Assembly: GCF_021044685.1 (NCBI RefSeq)
Contig: NZ_CP088014.1
Coordinates: 7,488,001-7,552,000 of the forward strand
DNA: 64,000 bases
Source: Bradyrhizobium daqingense
GTDB taxonomy: Bacteria; Pseudomonadota; Alphaproteobacteria; Rhizobiales; Xanthobacteraceae
Reading direction: 5' to 3'
Position numbers and translations under genes: made by a program. Shown here piece by piece: positions 1 to 10,616 of this stretch (the stretch's first letter is position 1; every line of letters starts with the position of its first letter). The notes beneath the pieces were generated by a model that saw nothing but the letters and a program-made list of their open reading frames with translations, made no database searches and had not been told where the DNA came from.

Positions 1-928
1 GGTTGTGCCCCAACGCCATCGTTCGTGCTTTTGCCGACATGGTCCCTTGAAGCCTCGCTCCGAAGTCAACCAGAACTGGTCCCCGATGATCGACGATGAT
101 CTCAGCATGAGCCGGTCCCTCGGCGATCTGAAGCGCCTGCAACGCTCGTTCCAGGTAGTCGGACAGCTCCTGAACGATTGGTTCGCTGCCGTCCAACAAT
201 CTCTCGAGTGAACAGACCGATGATGCTCGCTCGATAGGAACGGTGTCATACGTCCAGGCCTCCGTAACGAAGGCATTCCCGTGGATCGAGATGGCGTTTA
301 CGGTGTATTGTTGACCGTTTATTTTTTCCTGCCCGAGGGCAAAACGATTCAACGCTCCGACACGGTTGGTCTTCCCGACAATCGCGCTTAGTGCCCGCTG
401 AATGTCAGCATCTGTCGTGCAAAAGAATACATCCTCGGTTCCCGTACTGTTCAGAGGTTTGATCACGATCTCGTCGAAGTTCGCTTCGCGCTTCCAGCTT
501 GCGATTTCTACAGCATTGTCAGACACGACTTGTCTGATCGATCGCACACCGGCATAGGTCAGCGCGCAAGACAATCGCGCTTTGTCACGCCGAGCAGCCG
601 ATAGAGCGGTGCCGTTTGAAGGTAAGCCCAGCCGCTCCGACAACGAATCGGCGAGTTCGACTCCAGACTCGCAGCCGGCGATAACGAACTCAAATTCTCT
701 GCCATGGAGGGCCTGAAGATGATATTCAACGATGTCGTCATACCCCATGCGCTCGCTGGGGCGAATGACTTCATCATACAGGTTAGCATCAAAGTGCGCT
801 TGGAATATGGGTGGAATCTGTGCGGCCGACATCACATGCACGGTTCCAATGCCATAGCGCTTGAACTGTTCCGGTAGATATCGGCCGGTAGAGTATGCGT
901 CTACGATTACACAATTCCGTTCTTTCAT
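1..928 (-). CDS. ATP-grasp-type ligase, last gene visible of the rtx operon (3' end outside window)
   Basis: The minus-strand frame is open from an ATG at 928 to the window edge (309 codons, no stop). The protein begins MKERNCVIVDAYSTGRYLPE. It has an N-terminal pre-ATP-grasp-like region, a lysine in EIVIKPLNSTGTEDVFF typical of the ATP-binding loop, and near the window edge a segment reading HAEIIVDHRGPVLVDFGARL that resembles the metal-binding end of ATP-grasp enzymes. These enzymes join a carboxylate to an amine using ATP. The start overlaps the stop of the upstream transporter gene (ATGA, 925-928), so translation is probably coupled. Inference: a step in making, modifying or self-protecting against the rhizobitoxine-type product. 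Exact substrate unknown. Confidence 0.8.
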   Translation of the reverse strand, partial: MKERNCVIVDAYSTGRYLPEQFKRYGIGTVHVMSAAQIPPIFQAHFDANLYDEVIRPSERMGYDDIVEYHLQALHGREFEFVIAGCESGVELADSLSERLGLPSNGTALSAARRDKARLSCALTYAGVRSIRQVVSDNAVEIASWKREANFDEIVIKPLNSTGTEDVFFCTTDADIQRALSAIVGKTNRVGALNRFALGQEKINGQQYTVNAISIHGNAFVTEAWTYDTVPIERASSVCSLERLLDGSEPIVQELSDYLERALQALQIAEGPAHAEIIVDHRGPVLVDFGARLQGTMSAKARTMALGHN

Positions 929-1827
929 GCGGATCTCCGATACTGCAAGTAGATGTTGCTGACGGCGACAGCCGTAATGAGAATGTTTCCAAGGAACGTA
1001 TGTGACGAAGGCACGATGCGAGAATCGAAGTACTGGAACAGGAAGGTGATGATAGGGGCGGTGGACAGGACCATGTTGACGGTGAAGGGCTCGACGTAAC
1101 GAATGCCCTGCTGGATCAAGAGCAAAGGAACGATCATCGTCGAAACGCCAACTGCTGCGATCGCAAACCAATGCTGCGAGATCTCAAGCACGATGGATGA
1201 ATAGTCCACCAGTCCCAGCAGCAAGATAATCGTTCCATAGAACCGATGCGCCAGCACTTGCCGGCCGGAAAACCCACGGTCGAAAAGCAGTTTGACAAGT
1301 ACATTTGTGAGGGCGAGCGATAGGCCGGCCACGATGGCCAAGACTATTCCAAAGGACGATCGAGCCCCCCACTCCACGCCTGCGTTGCCGCTGGCCGAGA
1401 TCCAAATCATGTAACTCGCGATCATCGCGATCGAAGCGCTGACGACGATGTCGGATGCTGGCGGAACTCCCTGGCGCCTGATCACGGCGTTTAGCCACAC
1501 AGTTGCGGTGGGCCCCAACGCCACCATGAACGCGACGACGATCGCAGGTTCAACGTATTTCAAGCCGATAAATAGGCCGATCCAGCTGATTGCTGTCACG
1601 ACGTTGAGTACGGCGAAGACCAAAAGGGACCGATTCCCCACTCCTGCCTTGCTTGTGTCGTGGCGCGCCAAGAGATTGAACGTCAGACAAACCACGGTAA
1701 ATGACAGCAGGAGCGCGACGAACGCATCTGCTCGCTGAAAATACGCTGCGGCATAAACCTCGCCTGCCGCACTCACGAGGACATAGAGGGCCACAAAGAG
1801 CACTCCCAGCGCGAACCTATTCGTCAA
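925..1827 (-). CDS. EamA/DMT-family membrane transporter of the rtx operon
   Basis: A polytopic membrane protein of about 300 residues with some nine or ten hydrophobic segments, in the drug/metabolite transporter style. The frame is open up to 1905, but the first 26 residues of that longer version are Arg/Pro-rich and unlike a transporter. I prefer the TTG at 1827, which has GGGAAGGG about 8 nt upstream and starts directly before the first hydrophobic segment. The stop overlaps the ATP-grasp start by ATGA. Family members export small metabolites; here an exporter of the rhizobitoxine-type product is the likely role (inference from the operon). Confidence 0.8.
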   Translation of the reverse strand: MTNRFALGVLFVALYVLVSAAGEVYAAAYFQRADAFVALLLSFTVVCLTFNLLARHDTSKAGVGNRSLLVFAVLNVVTAISWIGLFIGLKYVEPAIVVAFMVALGPTATVWLNAVIRRQGVPPASDIVVSASIAMIASYMIWISASGNAGVEWGARSSFGIVLAIVAGLSLALTNVLVKLLFDRGFSGRQVLAHRFYGTIILLLGLVDYSSIVLEISQHWFAIAAVGVSTMIVPLLLIQQGIRYVEPFTVNMVLSTAPIITFLFQYFDSRIVPSSHTFLGNILITAVAVSNIYLQYRRSA

Positions 1828-1957
1828 TCGTCTACCCTTCCCGTGCCCGCGCGACGGGGCGCGGCCCGCGCAGGGACCGGGCCGCGCGCATCGATTTTGA
1901 GGCATTCAACTTTCGGCCTGTACTGACCACGTTTGGTTTGAAATCTCACGATCTGCC

Positions 1958-2773
1958 CTAGTGATTCTTCGTTCCGCGGTACACAACACAGGCCTCTCCG
2001 AATGCTTTGAAGAGTTGCTTGCCGAGGAGATCGGTTGAGACGTGCCATTCGGGGTGCCATTGCACCCCGATTTGCAGCGTCGGCGCGCCAATCACCGAAG
2101 CCGCCTCAACAAGACCGTCAGGCGCCCACGCCTCCCGCCTCAGCGCCGGGGCAAGCGCCTCGATGCCTTGATTGTGCAGCGAGTTGACTTGGGCTTCGAT
2201 CGTCCGGGCGATTGGGAAGAGCGCGCCGTCGGAAGATATCCTGACGCTGTGCGCGGCATCGTACTGACGGTCCCTGGGACGGTCTGGCTTCTCGGCATGC
2301 ATAGCACCGCTTTCGAGGCTCCACTCCGCAAGCGATGGGCGGAGTGTGCCGCCGAAATAGACGTTGAGCTCCTGAAGCCCACGGCAGATGCCCAAAATAG
2401 GCATTCCGAGCGCGATGGCGCTCTGTATGGCTACGGCAGAAAGCCGGTCCCTAGGACGGTCAAGGATCCCAGCCTCAACGTCCCGATCAGGATCAACTAA
2501 GGATGCAGGCGCTGACAGGACGGCGGGGTCGACGTTCGATTCATCACCTGTCAAGACCACACCGTCCAGCCGGCGCATGATGGCCGTGGCGAACGCCTCC
2601 CCAGCATCTTCCGCGTCGACGGTCGGCAATACGACGCAAGCAACTCCCCCATGACGATGGAGTGCCTGCACGTACTTACGGCGTAACCAGTCGCGATGCA
2701 CACCGTCGACCAGAAGACGGTTCGAAGTGACGCCGACAACGGCTCGCGCGCGCTCGGGCTGTTGCAGACTCAC
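1958..2773 (-). CDS. Class I glutamine-amidotransferase-like hydrolase (peptidase C26, PuuD type)
   Basis: 271 residues. The nucleophile elbow GICRGLQELNVYFGG (Cys near residue 130) and a late HPEW motif give the Cys-His-Glu arrangement of gamma-glutamyl hydrolases such as PuuD, which cleave gamma-glutamyl amides in the cytoplasm. The start is GTG at 2773 and overlaps the stop of rtxC (GTGA), indicating tight coupling. An amidotransferase-like hydrolase next to an ATP-grasp ligase suggests that an intermediate is made or protected as a gamma-glutamyl conjugate and later released; this is inference. The gap to the transporter gene is about 130 nt. Confidence 0.88.
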   Translation of the reverse strand: MSLQQPERARAVVGVTSNRLLVDGVHRDWLRRKYVQALHRHGGVACVVLPTVDAEDAGEAFATAIMRRLDGVVLTGDESNVDPAVLSAPASLVDPDRDVEAGILDRPRDRLSAVAIQSAIALGMPILGICRGLQELNVYFGGTLRPSLAEWSLESGAMHAEKPDRPRDRQYDAAHSVRISSDGALFPIARTIEAQVNSLHNQGIEALAPALRREAWAPDGLVEAASVIGAPTLQIGVQWHPEWHVSTDLLGKQLFKAFGEACVVYRGTKNH

Positions 2774-3828
2774 GCCACCTGGCCCCGCGTCCGGACGGCG
2801 GCAACGGACTGCTCATACAGCCGTCGATTTCGCTCTTTCAGCTGAGTTATGACGCTAGGCTGACCTTGAGGCCCCTTGACAAAGAGCCCGCCCCAAGTCG
2901 CGGCGACCTTCGCGTAGTTCGGATCCTGCATTCGGATTTTCTGAGCCTTGCGCAACAGCCAAAACGGGATACCGGGCGAAAGGTGGTGCTCAAGGTGGTA
3001 CTCATCTAGATTCTGCCCAAGAATGGCTCGCTCGAGGAAGCTTCCCTTCCGATTTCTGGTGAGATAGACGTTCTGCGTCTCGTTTTCGCACATTGGCGAG
3101 TGCTCGGCGAGTTCGATGAACCAGCCGAGGACCTGAAACGTGGTGAGATAGGGCACGATCCAGAACAGGACCACAATATGGAGCAGCCCAAGAACATATG
3201 ATCCGGCCAGGATGCCGATCCAGAAGAGATAGAAGCCATACCTGTCAATCAGTATGCCTGAGCGGCTCTGATCCTCGACATCTTCGACCGAAAACCGGTT
3301 GGTCCAGAGATACTTCAGATAGGCCACTGTCGCGCCGCCGAAGATCGGCTTCCAGATGATGTTGAAGGCGTATCTCTCTGGAGGCTGCACGTCATAAACG
3401 CCCCTGGCCAGGAAAAACTTCAGGTCGGGATCCTTGTCGGGGTCGCCGAGATAGGGATGATGCAAGTAGACATGTGAGATCCGATAGGCCCAGTGTCGCT
3501 GGAACAAGGGATAGGAGGCGAACAGAATGCCAAGAACATAATTCCAGGTGGTGTTCTTCGCGAGCGTGCGGTGAGCTGCATCGTGAGCGATGGTTGTCAA
3601 TCCGCGCTGATATGCACCAATCAGGAGGACGGCCAGCGGGTAGAGCCACCACGAGACAGACACGGTCGCAAGCGTGCACGCTGCGATAACAGCGTAATCT
3701 TTCGCAATGTAGGCGGCCCCTGTGATGTTGTCGGGCCTTAGCTCCGAAAGTTGCTTATTGATCTCCCGGCTGAATTGGACGGCCTCATAGCGTGATGACC
3801 TCAGTTTCCAAGCGTCTGCCTGATTCAT
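2770..3828 (-). CDS. rtxC: Dihydrorhizobitoxine desaturase, fatty-acid-desaturase family (RtxC)
   Basis: 352 residues from the ATG at 3828 (preceded by AGGAAGAGG); the frame is open to 3945 but that extension overlaps rtxA. Three histidine boxes of membrane di-iron desaturases are present: HDAAH near residue 90, HVYLHH near 125, and HLEHH near 290, with hydrophobic spans between. RtxC is known in B. elkanii to put the double bond into dihydrorhizobitoxine, the last step to rhizobitoxine, an inhibitor of plant ethylene synthesis (ACC synthase). It lies 31 nt after rtxA and overlaps the next gene. The protein itself looks intact even though rtxA is broken. Confidence 0.9.
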   Translation of the reverse strand: MNQADAWKLRSSRYEAVQFSREINKQLSELRPDNITGAAYIAKDYAVIAACTLATVSVSWWLYPLAVLLIGAYQRGLTTIAHDAAHRTLAKNTTWNYVLGILFASYPLFQRHWAYRISHVYLHHPYLGDPDKDPDLKFFLARGVYDVQPPERYAFNIIWKPIFGGATVAYLKYLWTNRFSVEDVEDQSRSGILIDRYGFYLFWIGILAGSYVLGLLHIVVLFWIVPYLTTFQVLGWFIELAEHSPMCENETQNVYLTRNRKGSFLERAILGQNLDEYHLEHHLSPGIPFWLLRKAQKIRMQDPNYAKVAATWGGLFVKGPQGQPSVITQLKERNRRLYEQSVAAVRTRGQVA

Positions 3829-4384
3829 GAGAACCTCTTCCTGATTGCCTTGCAGGTTGTCAGATTGCGGAAAGCGCCTTGTCCAGATCGCGCAAGATGT
3901 CGTTGACATCTTCGATGCCGACACAAAGCCGGATTGAGCCGCCAAATATGCCGGCGGCTTCGCGCTTTTCCCGGGGGACGGTGGTGTGGGTCGTCGAGAC
4001 AGGATGAGTCACGAGCGTGCGGGCATCTCCCACATTGGAAACGTGATACATCAAGTCAATGTTCTGGATGAACTTTCGCCCGGCCAGTTCGTCTTCCACC
4101 TCGAACATGACCATCGCCCCGTGTCCATATGCGGTGTTGAGTGTCTGTTCGACGATTTCCCGATCGGCGCCTTCGAAGAGCCCCGGGTAAAAAACCCGAC
4201 GCACTTTAGGATGCTCCTTTAGAACGCCAGCCACGATCCTGGCATTGGCGCAGTGCTGCTTCATGCGAAGCGGCAGCGTTTCAAGCCCTTGGATCAGTTG
4301 AAAGCTCGCAAACGGGGAGATGGCTGCACCGGTATCGCGTAACCAGGTCATGCGAGCCTTGAGGAGAAACTCGCTCTTTCCTAG

Positions 4385-5216
4385 GGTCCAGACTCAATTG
4401 AGCCAATATGCGACGAGAGCGGCGAGATGAACAGCGGCCAAAAAATTACGGGCGAGCTTGTCATATCGCGTGGCGATGCGCCGGAAGTCCTTGAGCCTGC
4501 AAAAGCAGCGTTCGATGACATTTCGTCCTTTGTAGGCGCGTTTGTTGAAGCGATGGATGACGACACGGTTAGATTTATTGGGGATTACGGGCTTGGCGCC
4601 ACGACGAATGATTGCGCCGCGAAGCTTGTCGCCATCATACCCTTTGTCGGCGAGGAGCACGCTCATGGGTGGCGCGAGCGCCAGGACATCGGGAGCCGCA
4701 GCGATATCGGCATCCTGGCCTGGAGTCAGATGCAGGACGACCGGCCGGCAGAGCGGATCGCTCAGCGCATGGATTTTTGTCGTGCGGCCTCCGCGCGAGC
4801 GGCCGATTGCTTGATTGTGCTCCCCCCTTTTCCGCCGGAGGCACACCGGTGAGCTTTAATCGAGGTCGAGTCGAGCGACAGTACGACGCCGTCTTCGCCA
4901 GGCTTGGCCAGCGCTTCGAAGATTGCGCACCATCGTCCTCGCTTGGCCCAGCGATTGAAGCGATTGTAGATCGTCGTGTAAGGGCCGTATTCACGTGGAC
5001 AATCACGCCATCGTGCACCCGATTGCAGCATGTGAATGATGCCGCTGACGATGCGTCGGTCGTCGTCCCGATCCGGCCCCGTCAGTCCCCTCGGCAGATG
5101 CGGTTCGATACGCGCCCATTGCCTGTCGTTCAGCCAAAACAAACCAGCGCGCATTCTCTCGCCCCCGAATCAACACGTAGGCAAGAGAATCACGTGGCGC
5201 TATTTAGGTACAGACC
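4385..5216 (-). mobile_element. IS5-family (IS427-like) insertion sequence inside rtxA
   Basis: About 0.83 kb, flanked on both sides by CTAG (4381-4384 and 5217-5220), the usual target of this group. The ends start GGTC inward on each side with imperfect inverted repeats. It carries one transposase in two overlapping frames. Precise removal rejoins rtxA in frame, which confirms the boundaries. Confidence 0.88.
4394..5154 (-). CDS. IS5-family transposase made by programmed frameshift (two overlapping ORFs)
   Basis: First ORF 5154-4762 (130 aa, begins MRAGLFWLNDRQWARIEPHL) holds the N-terminal DUF4096-like domain and the first catalytic Asp (LSLDSTSIKAHR). The second ORF, ending at 4394, carries the DKGYDGD Asp segment and the C-terminal RNVIERCFCRLKDFRRIATRYDK segment with the catalytic Glu. 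The overlap contains an A4G6 run (4822-4831 on the complement), a classic slippery sequence. A -1 slip gives a continuous product of about 253 residues. The element appears intact and potentially active. Confidence 0.85.
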
Positions 5217-7174
5217 CTAGGACATCGACATCGCGCACGGCGTTGTGCCAGACAATTCCGCCATGCGCTTCGTCGGGACCATTGAACAAGGGAAAGCGAG
5301 AAGCTCCCCGATAGCTAACTTTACCGCTGTCAACGATTAGTCCGCCGAGGGTCGTGCCGTGGCCCGAGATATATTTTGTTGCAGCGTACGTTGTAACTGC
5401 AGCGCCCAGGTCTGACGGCCGGCATATCAGCGGCGTAGTCGTGTTGTCTACGACCAGAGGCACGCCGTACCTCCGGCCGATCTCCGCGAGCTGTTTAACG
5501 GGAAGCGGAATCAGACAGGGATTCGATATTACCTCTCCGAACAGGCAGATGGTGCGATCATCGATCGCTCGTTCGAACGTCTCGGGCCTTCGAGGATCTG
5601 CTGTCCTCACGCTGATTCCCCAAACGCTTTAAGGTGTTGTGGAGCAGGTTCCAGGTATTGCCATATAGATATGGAGAGGCAACGACATTGTCCCCTACTT
5701 CGCCACTTGAAAGGTTGACGATAGCAAGGAACGTCGCCGCTTGACCTGACGCAACGGCGAGCGAGTCGCTGCCCATATCGACAGCGGCGTAGCGCTTCTC
5801 CAGCGCGCGGGTCGTCGGATTGATAATCCTCGTGTAGGTGAACCCATCCGCCTTGACGTTGTAGACGTCAGCGATGTGGTTGAGATCGCCATCGAGTTCA
5901 TAAGCTGTATTCTGGTAAATCGGCACTGCGACGGCTTTCGTCACCGGGTCGCGCCGATAACCCGCATGCAGAACAGCAGTCTCGGCGGAAAACGGCAGCT
6001 GCCGATCTCCAACTGCTTGAGCCGGCATCTTTACGCGCGCCCCATATGCCTCCTGGTCCGGCGCCGGCCTTGCTGACCGGGCCTGGCCGGGCCGAAAATA
6101 GGTACGAAAGGCGCATCCCAACCGCTCAATCCAGCTGGATTGGATTTCCCCAATGCAACCGACGCGAAAGCTTCGCGTCGCAAGGTGCAGCTTCGAGTAG
6201 ACGTAAAGATTGTGGGCCGCCAAGTGGCGATACAGCCCATCGAATCCTTGCTGGTCTACTATGCCGGGCGGCGCACTGAACGCAACGCAGACCGGCGACT
6301 GCAACTCGGGGGACAGCAGCGGAGACACTGTCCCTTCGAGTTCCTTGATGAGGTCGTCTCTGACCTTCTCGTACCGGAAGCGCCTGGCATCAATGCTCTC
6401 CTCATGCAGAATCTTCAAAGCCATTGTCGTTGCCTGAACGATGTGGGTGGGAGGGGTCGACCGCCACTCACCCGTGCGCTCGAGCGAGAGCCATTGATCT
6501 CTCACATCGAGCACAAACGATCTCGGTTCTTGAGCCGCATTCTCCAGCAGCTCGCGGGACGCAATTACAAACGCTACTCCCGGCGGCCCTTCTATGCATT
6601 TGTTGCTGGATGTGACCAGTACGTCAGGTCCACGCTGGCTCAGATCGATATTGAGGGCGCCGAAGGAACTCATTCCATCAATGATGGTTTTTACGCCACG
6701 TCGCCTCGCCTCCTCCACGATCTCTTGCAGAGGATTGACGATTCCGGTTGTCGTCTCACAATGCACGAAACACAGGTGCGTAACGCCAGGATTTCGGCTC
6801 AGATACTCGCCGATTTCTTGCGGATCCAAAGGATCGGTCGCGCGCTTGACGAGCTTCAGCGCCTCGACACCCCACAGCCGAAAAATTTGCAGAATACGCT
6901 CACCATAGATGCCGTTTACGCAGACGAGCGGCCTGTCGGCTCGGGACACAAATGAAGAGAGGGCAGCCTCCATTGCAAAGGAGCCCCCTCCTTGAATAGG
7001 CACCACCGAATAGTCCTCAGCGTTTCCCAGCAAGTCGAGCATCAGCCGCCTCATGCAGGCGGTCACCTCCTTGAACTCGTCATCGCGAGATGCGAGATCA
7101 AGCTGCATCTGGCTCCTCACCGCCAACGATAGCGACAATGGACCAGGCGTCAGCAAAGAGCGCTGTCTTGTCAA

Positions 7175-8856
7175 ACCATTCCTCCTACATTGTTTCGTCG
7201 ATGAGCTGCCGTACGTCCGCCATCGACCCGGAGGCGCGCGTATGCCGTCCTCATCGATAGCTTCGAATGAAGCGCCTTGAATCGCGGTCGCGTTTCGCGT
7301 CGACCGCTCCAAAAGGCCGCCGGATAACAACCTCCAATTTCTCATTGCGGACGGAGAGCGATCCTTCACAAACCTCCCCGTTGATGCGTTTCAGACCTCC
7401 CAAATAGCCTTTTGGCACTGAACGCTCGGGCGCAAGTGGGCGCCGACGCTCGCTCTCATCCAACTGTCACGCATGTGCAGGCTTGGGCGTGGTCGCCTCT
7501 GGCGCTATGAGGCGCCAGTCGGCCGACGGTCCTGTAAGACTGCCCAGTCAGGTAAGCTTTGCCGCCAGAAAGGCGATGCAGCCTAAATCGTCGCGCCCGG
7601 ACGATAGGCAGCACTCGATAGTCTTCGTTCGCAGCGGGTGTGCAATGCGATTGCTTGGGACTTGATGCATTTTCACTCCGTTGCTCGTGGATGGATTGGG
7701 ACGCACATGGCTGTCTTGGCGAGCTCGAAGATCGTACAACTTGACGTTACGGGCGTTTCAACCCTCTCGGGTATTTTTCTCGCGGGAATTTTTCCTCACG
7801 TACTCCCGTTTGGCAGCGACGAGTCGACGCAAGGAGCGGAGTACGAAGGATTCACAGCGAGGTTCAATAGTTTGAAAGTTCAATTTGGATCGAGCGTGAG
7901 TATTCCGCGTGCGAGCGCGATTCTGCGGCGAAATGACGGGATCGTTCCGTTTACGTGCGATCCGGGCCAAAGAGCCATATGGAGGTACGGAGCTTCTACG
8001 CAGTCCCCGCGAGATCCTACTGGACGCTGTGCATGACGGTTTACACCTTCTGCCATAGCTGTTGTGTCACGTCCTTGCGCTCGCATGGAGCGGCCTTGGC
8101 AGCCTGCGCCGAGCCACACTTGATGGCGATCCAGCGATCTTGGATGCTGGGCGAGCAAGAATCAGTTCGACACCTTTCGGCGAGCGGCCGTGTGACTCCG
8201 CATGTCGCCTCGATTTGCTGGGAGTACGTCGAGCCAGGTCCAATTAAGTTGCGCGCATTTATCTTGGAAGCGATTCCTGGGCTTTCAGCATCTCAGTTAC
8301 TTAACGCCGCTTCGCCGCGGGACGTCTCACCGAGCGATCGTGGCGGCGGTGAGCGTGCGGCTTTACGGCGGTTCCAACGCGTGGGCGGCGAGCAGGATTT
8401 GCCGGCATCCCAGCGCTCGGTGCGCACAACTACCTCGCCGATGAGGCACTCTGGTTGGACGACAGTCGCACTTCGTACTTGTTCTGCTCTCTCCTCTGCA
8501 GGCCGGCTCGTTGATGCGAGCTCGCGTCCGACATGGTCTACGGGCGCGGTCGAGCACGCCAGCGGTTGACCAGAGCGGATCATCAAGTGATCACTCTTTG
8601 TCGCTTGCTAAGTATGAGCTCCGCTTCCTTTTCGGCTACGCCCATGGCTGCCTTCATGGCGATCAACCAGGAAAGGCGGAACGAAGCATGACCCGAACAC
8701 GCGGCGGGGCTTCGTAGCTCAGGATGGCGCATGCTCGTGACAGAGTTGCCTCGCGATGCGAAGGTGCGGGCGTACGCCGAAGGTGTTCGCCGACGAGCGG
8801 GGGCCAAAAGGAAGCAAGTTTGCCAGACGGCACCATCGCCACAAGCATTCAGCATC
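7175..8856. other. Intergenic/decayed region upstream of rtxA
   Basis: The first 20 bases hold the rtxA ribosome binding site (AGGAGG near 7181). ORFs here are short, overlapping and without recognisable motifs. I found no convincing -24/-12 promoter or nod box for rtxA: several GG-N10-GC spacings occur (near 7207, 7297 and 7448) but their flanking bases do not fit. I see no RNA gene. Confidence 0.5.
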
Positions 8857-9159
8857 TTAGGAGATGCTGAGGATCTGCTCAAGCCGCGCGACCTCCCCTC
8901 GCAACATCTCGATAGACACGTCTCGGTTCTCCGAAATGTTCAAAGCAGTGTGGACCGGCTCTCCAGCGTGAGATGAGCCGGGCAATCCTCCCGCATTGGT
9001 ACTTCGCATATCCCACCAGGTGCGGAATATACGGCGATAGAGTTCAGTTACCTCCCGTCCCCTGTCTAGAACTCCGGCTTTCTGGGCATGCAGCAGTTCC
9101 TGCTCATATCCGAGTTCCAGCAAAAGCTCGGCACCGACCAGATCGGTCACGGTTTGCAT
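8857..9159 (-). CDS. Hypothetical protein, helical, about 100 residues
   Basis: An acidic, helix-prone sequence (TDLVGAELLLELGYEQELL and later EMLRGEVARLEQILSI) that reads like a real protein, unlike the opposite frames. GAGGAG lies directly before the ATG at 9159; a GTG three codons later would have better spacing. No known domain recognised. It stands alone in decayed DNA and could be a remnant of a larger gene. Confidence 0.4.
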   Translation of the reverse strand: MQTVTDLVGAELLLELGYEQELLHAQKAGVLDRGREVTELYRRIFRTWWDMRSTNAGGLPGSSHAGEPVHTALNISENRDVSIEMLRGEVARLEQILSIS

Positions 9160-9435
9160 CTCCTCGAACGTTCATGTGGAAGATCCTTGGTAGGGCTACG
9201 AGCAAAACAATGTGTTCAATGCCGATTATGAATCACGACCGGACATAACCTTTGAGACCAACACTTTCTAACAAAGCCCATCAATGAGGATGCTGGAGGC
9301 CCACCGCCACATTGAAACGCCATCCAAAAAACCCCCTCAGCGCGGATCGGCAAAGCCAATTTGCTACAGAACCTTCTATGGCACTGAGGGCGGCCTGCGA
9401 GCCGCCCTACCGTGCAAGTACCAGCGCGGCCCAAG

Positions 9436-9621
9436 CTATCGCTGATGTCCGAGTCCGATTCCAAGATTCAAGGCCTTCTGGCGAAGCGCACCGACACTGC
9501 GTTTGGTCATCTTTGCTATTTTTATCACGGGGGTCCTGGCCTTCGAGTGGACTTTGAGCTCCTTGATATCTGCCTTCGTCCATTCGCGCCGCTTAACGCG
9601 TTTCTTGGTTGCTTTCTTCAC
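9436..9621 (-). CDS. Small basic conserved protein, possibly DNA-binding
   Basis: 61 residues, Lys/Arg-rich (begins MKKATKKRVKRREWTKADIK), followed by a pattern like a SANT/Myb or sigma-factor-type helix-turn-helix (W-T-x-x-D-I-x-x-L ... SVGALRQKALNLGI). Similar small proteins are, to my knowledge, frequent in Bradyrhizobium genomes. AAGGAG lies about 6 nt before the ATG at 9621, supporting this start. Function unknown; a nucleic-acid-binding role is inference from composition. Confidence 0.72.
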   Translation of the reverse strand: MKKATKKRVKRREWTKADIKELKVHSKARTPVIKIAKMTKRSVGALRQKALNLGIGLGHQR

Positions 9622-10616
9622 GATGAATGCTCCTTCTTAGGGGAGCGGCTTGTAACATAGTTTTTTCGGCGCGACGACCGTAAAAAATTAGACAAATATT
9701 ATACGGAATCGCGCCAGGTATAATCTTGGGCATGTCTTCCGAAGCGAGGTGTCTGCACTGTTGCAGCTGCGCAATTGTAAACTTCATACGCACGTCGCGT
9801 TCTGATAGCGTTCCAATCGACGCCTTTATATGCGGAGCTAAACAACCAACACGCTCTCGAATAAGCGAGCCAAATCGCAATAGAGATGAACGGATCCCAC
9901 TAAGGAGGTGCGGACAGAGCACGGAAGGATGTTGTGTTTCAGCCTCCGCGATATTGCTAAGAGAGAGGTGGCTGACGAGAATGATCACAAGGCCCGCTCA
10001 GCTTTGATCACGCGCTCTTTGTCAAGTTCGCTTCTTGACGTATTCAACTCGCGCAAAGAGCGCCGCCGCTTGATGGCCTCGACTGAAGTGGTAGGTTATT
10101 GGTGAAGTTCACGCGCGCCGACCTCACATCCAAAATGCTGATATGTCGAGCTCGTTCTCCGCGTGCAGCCCACTGCCAGTGATGCCCTCAATTCCAGTGC
10201 AAGATCATCATGCCAACTTTTCGGGATAAGAAATTTGCTGAAGATCCAGCACGACTGGCGTCCACCGCCGATCAGGACACCACAGGCGGTAGAACGCTTA
10301 AAGACGGGCAGAGACCCTCGTCGGCTACCTTCGCCAACCAACACATGGGTTCTTGGCCCTGTTCCCGCATCTGACCCGGATGCCTTCCGGGAAATCAGTT
10401 TAGCCGACCGTCTCGACGACACTGATGTGCACGAAGAGGCCAAATCCTTCGTCCCTCAGGTCAATATCTTCGGTCGCGTTTAACGACTCCACAACACTGA
10501 TTACAACATTACAACGACACTGTTTCTAGATTGAACTTCGCGATCCAGTCGAACTACATCACCACCAGCAAGGGTTTAAGCGGCTGTCCTCCACGTCGAA
10601 ATCGGTTTACGTGGGC
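9622..10616. other. Non-coding or decayed stretch
   Basis: An AT-rich patch lies at about 9660-9720, upstream of the small basic protein gene, and could hold its promoter. The remaining ORFs (for example minus strand 10096-10443 and plus strand 10163-10483) overlap each other and show no motif that would let me choose one as real. Confidence 0.45.

Larger units (their letters stand above)
3860..7174 (-). pseudogene. rtxA: Dihydrorhizobitoxine synthase RtxA, disrupted by a frameshift and an IS insertion
   Basis: N-terminal half: a class V aminotransferase, with its PLP lysine in TSSNKCIEGPPG (serinol formation in RtxA). C-terminal half: an O-acetylhomoserine sulfhydrylase-like domain with PLP lysine in AATKYISGHG. 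The start is TTG at 7174 with AGGAGG 6 nt upstream. Two lesions are visible. Near 5620 a G run has four bases where three keep the frame, shifting the reading by +1. At 4381-5220 an IS5-family element sits in CTAG. Removing the element (one CTAG kept) rejoins DVDVLGKSEFLLK in frame, and correcting the G run gives an 825-residue ORF. No functional RtxA is expected as sequenced, so rhizobitoxine production should be lost. Confidence 0.88.

Noticed and set aside
7200..7480. Possible RpoN promoters for rtxA
   Set aside because: Several GG-N10-GC matches on the minus strand, none with a good -24 or -12 box.
8705..8760. tRNA-like stretch (GTAGCTCAGGATGGC)
   Set aside because: The D-arm-like words are there but no anticodon arm, T-arm or acceptor stem pairs.
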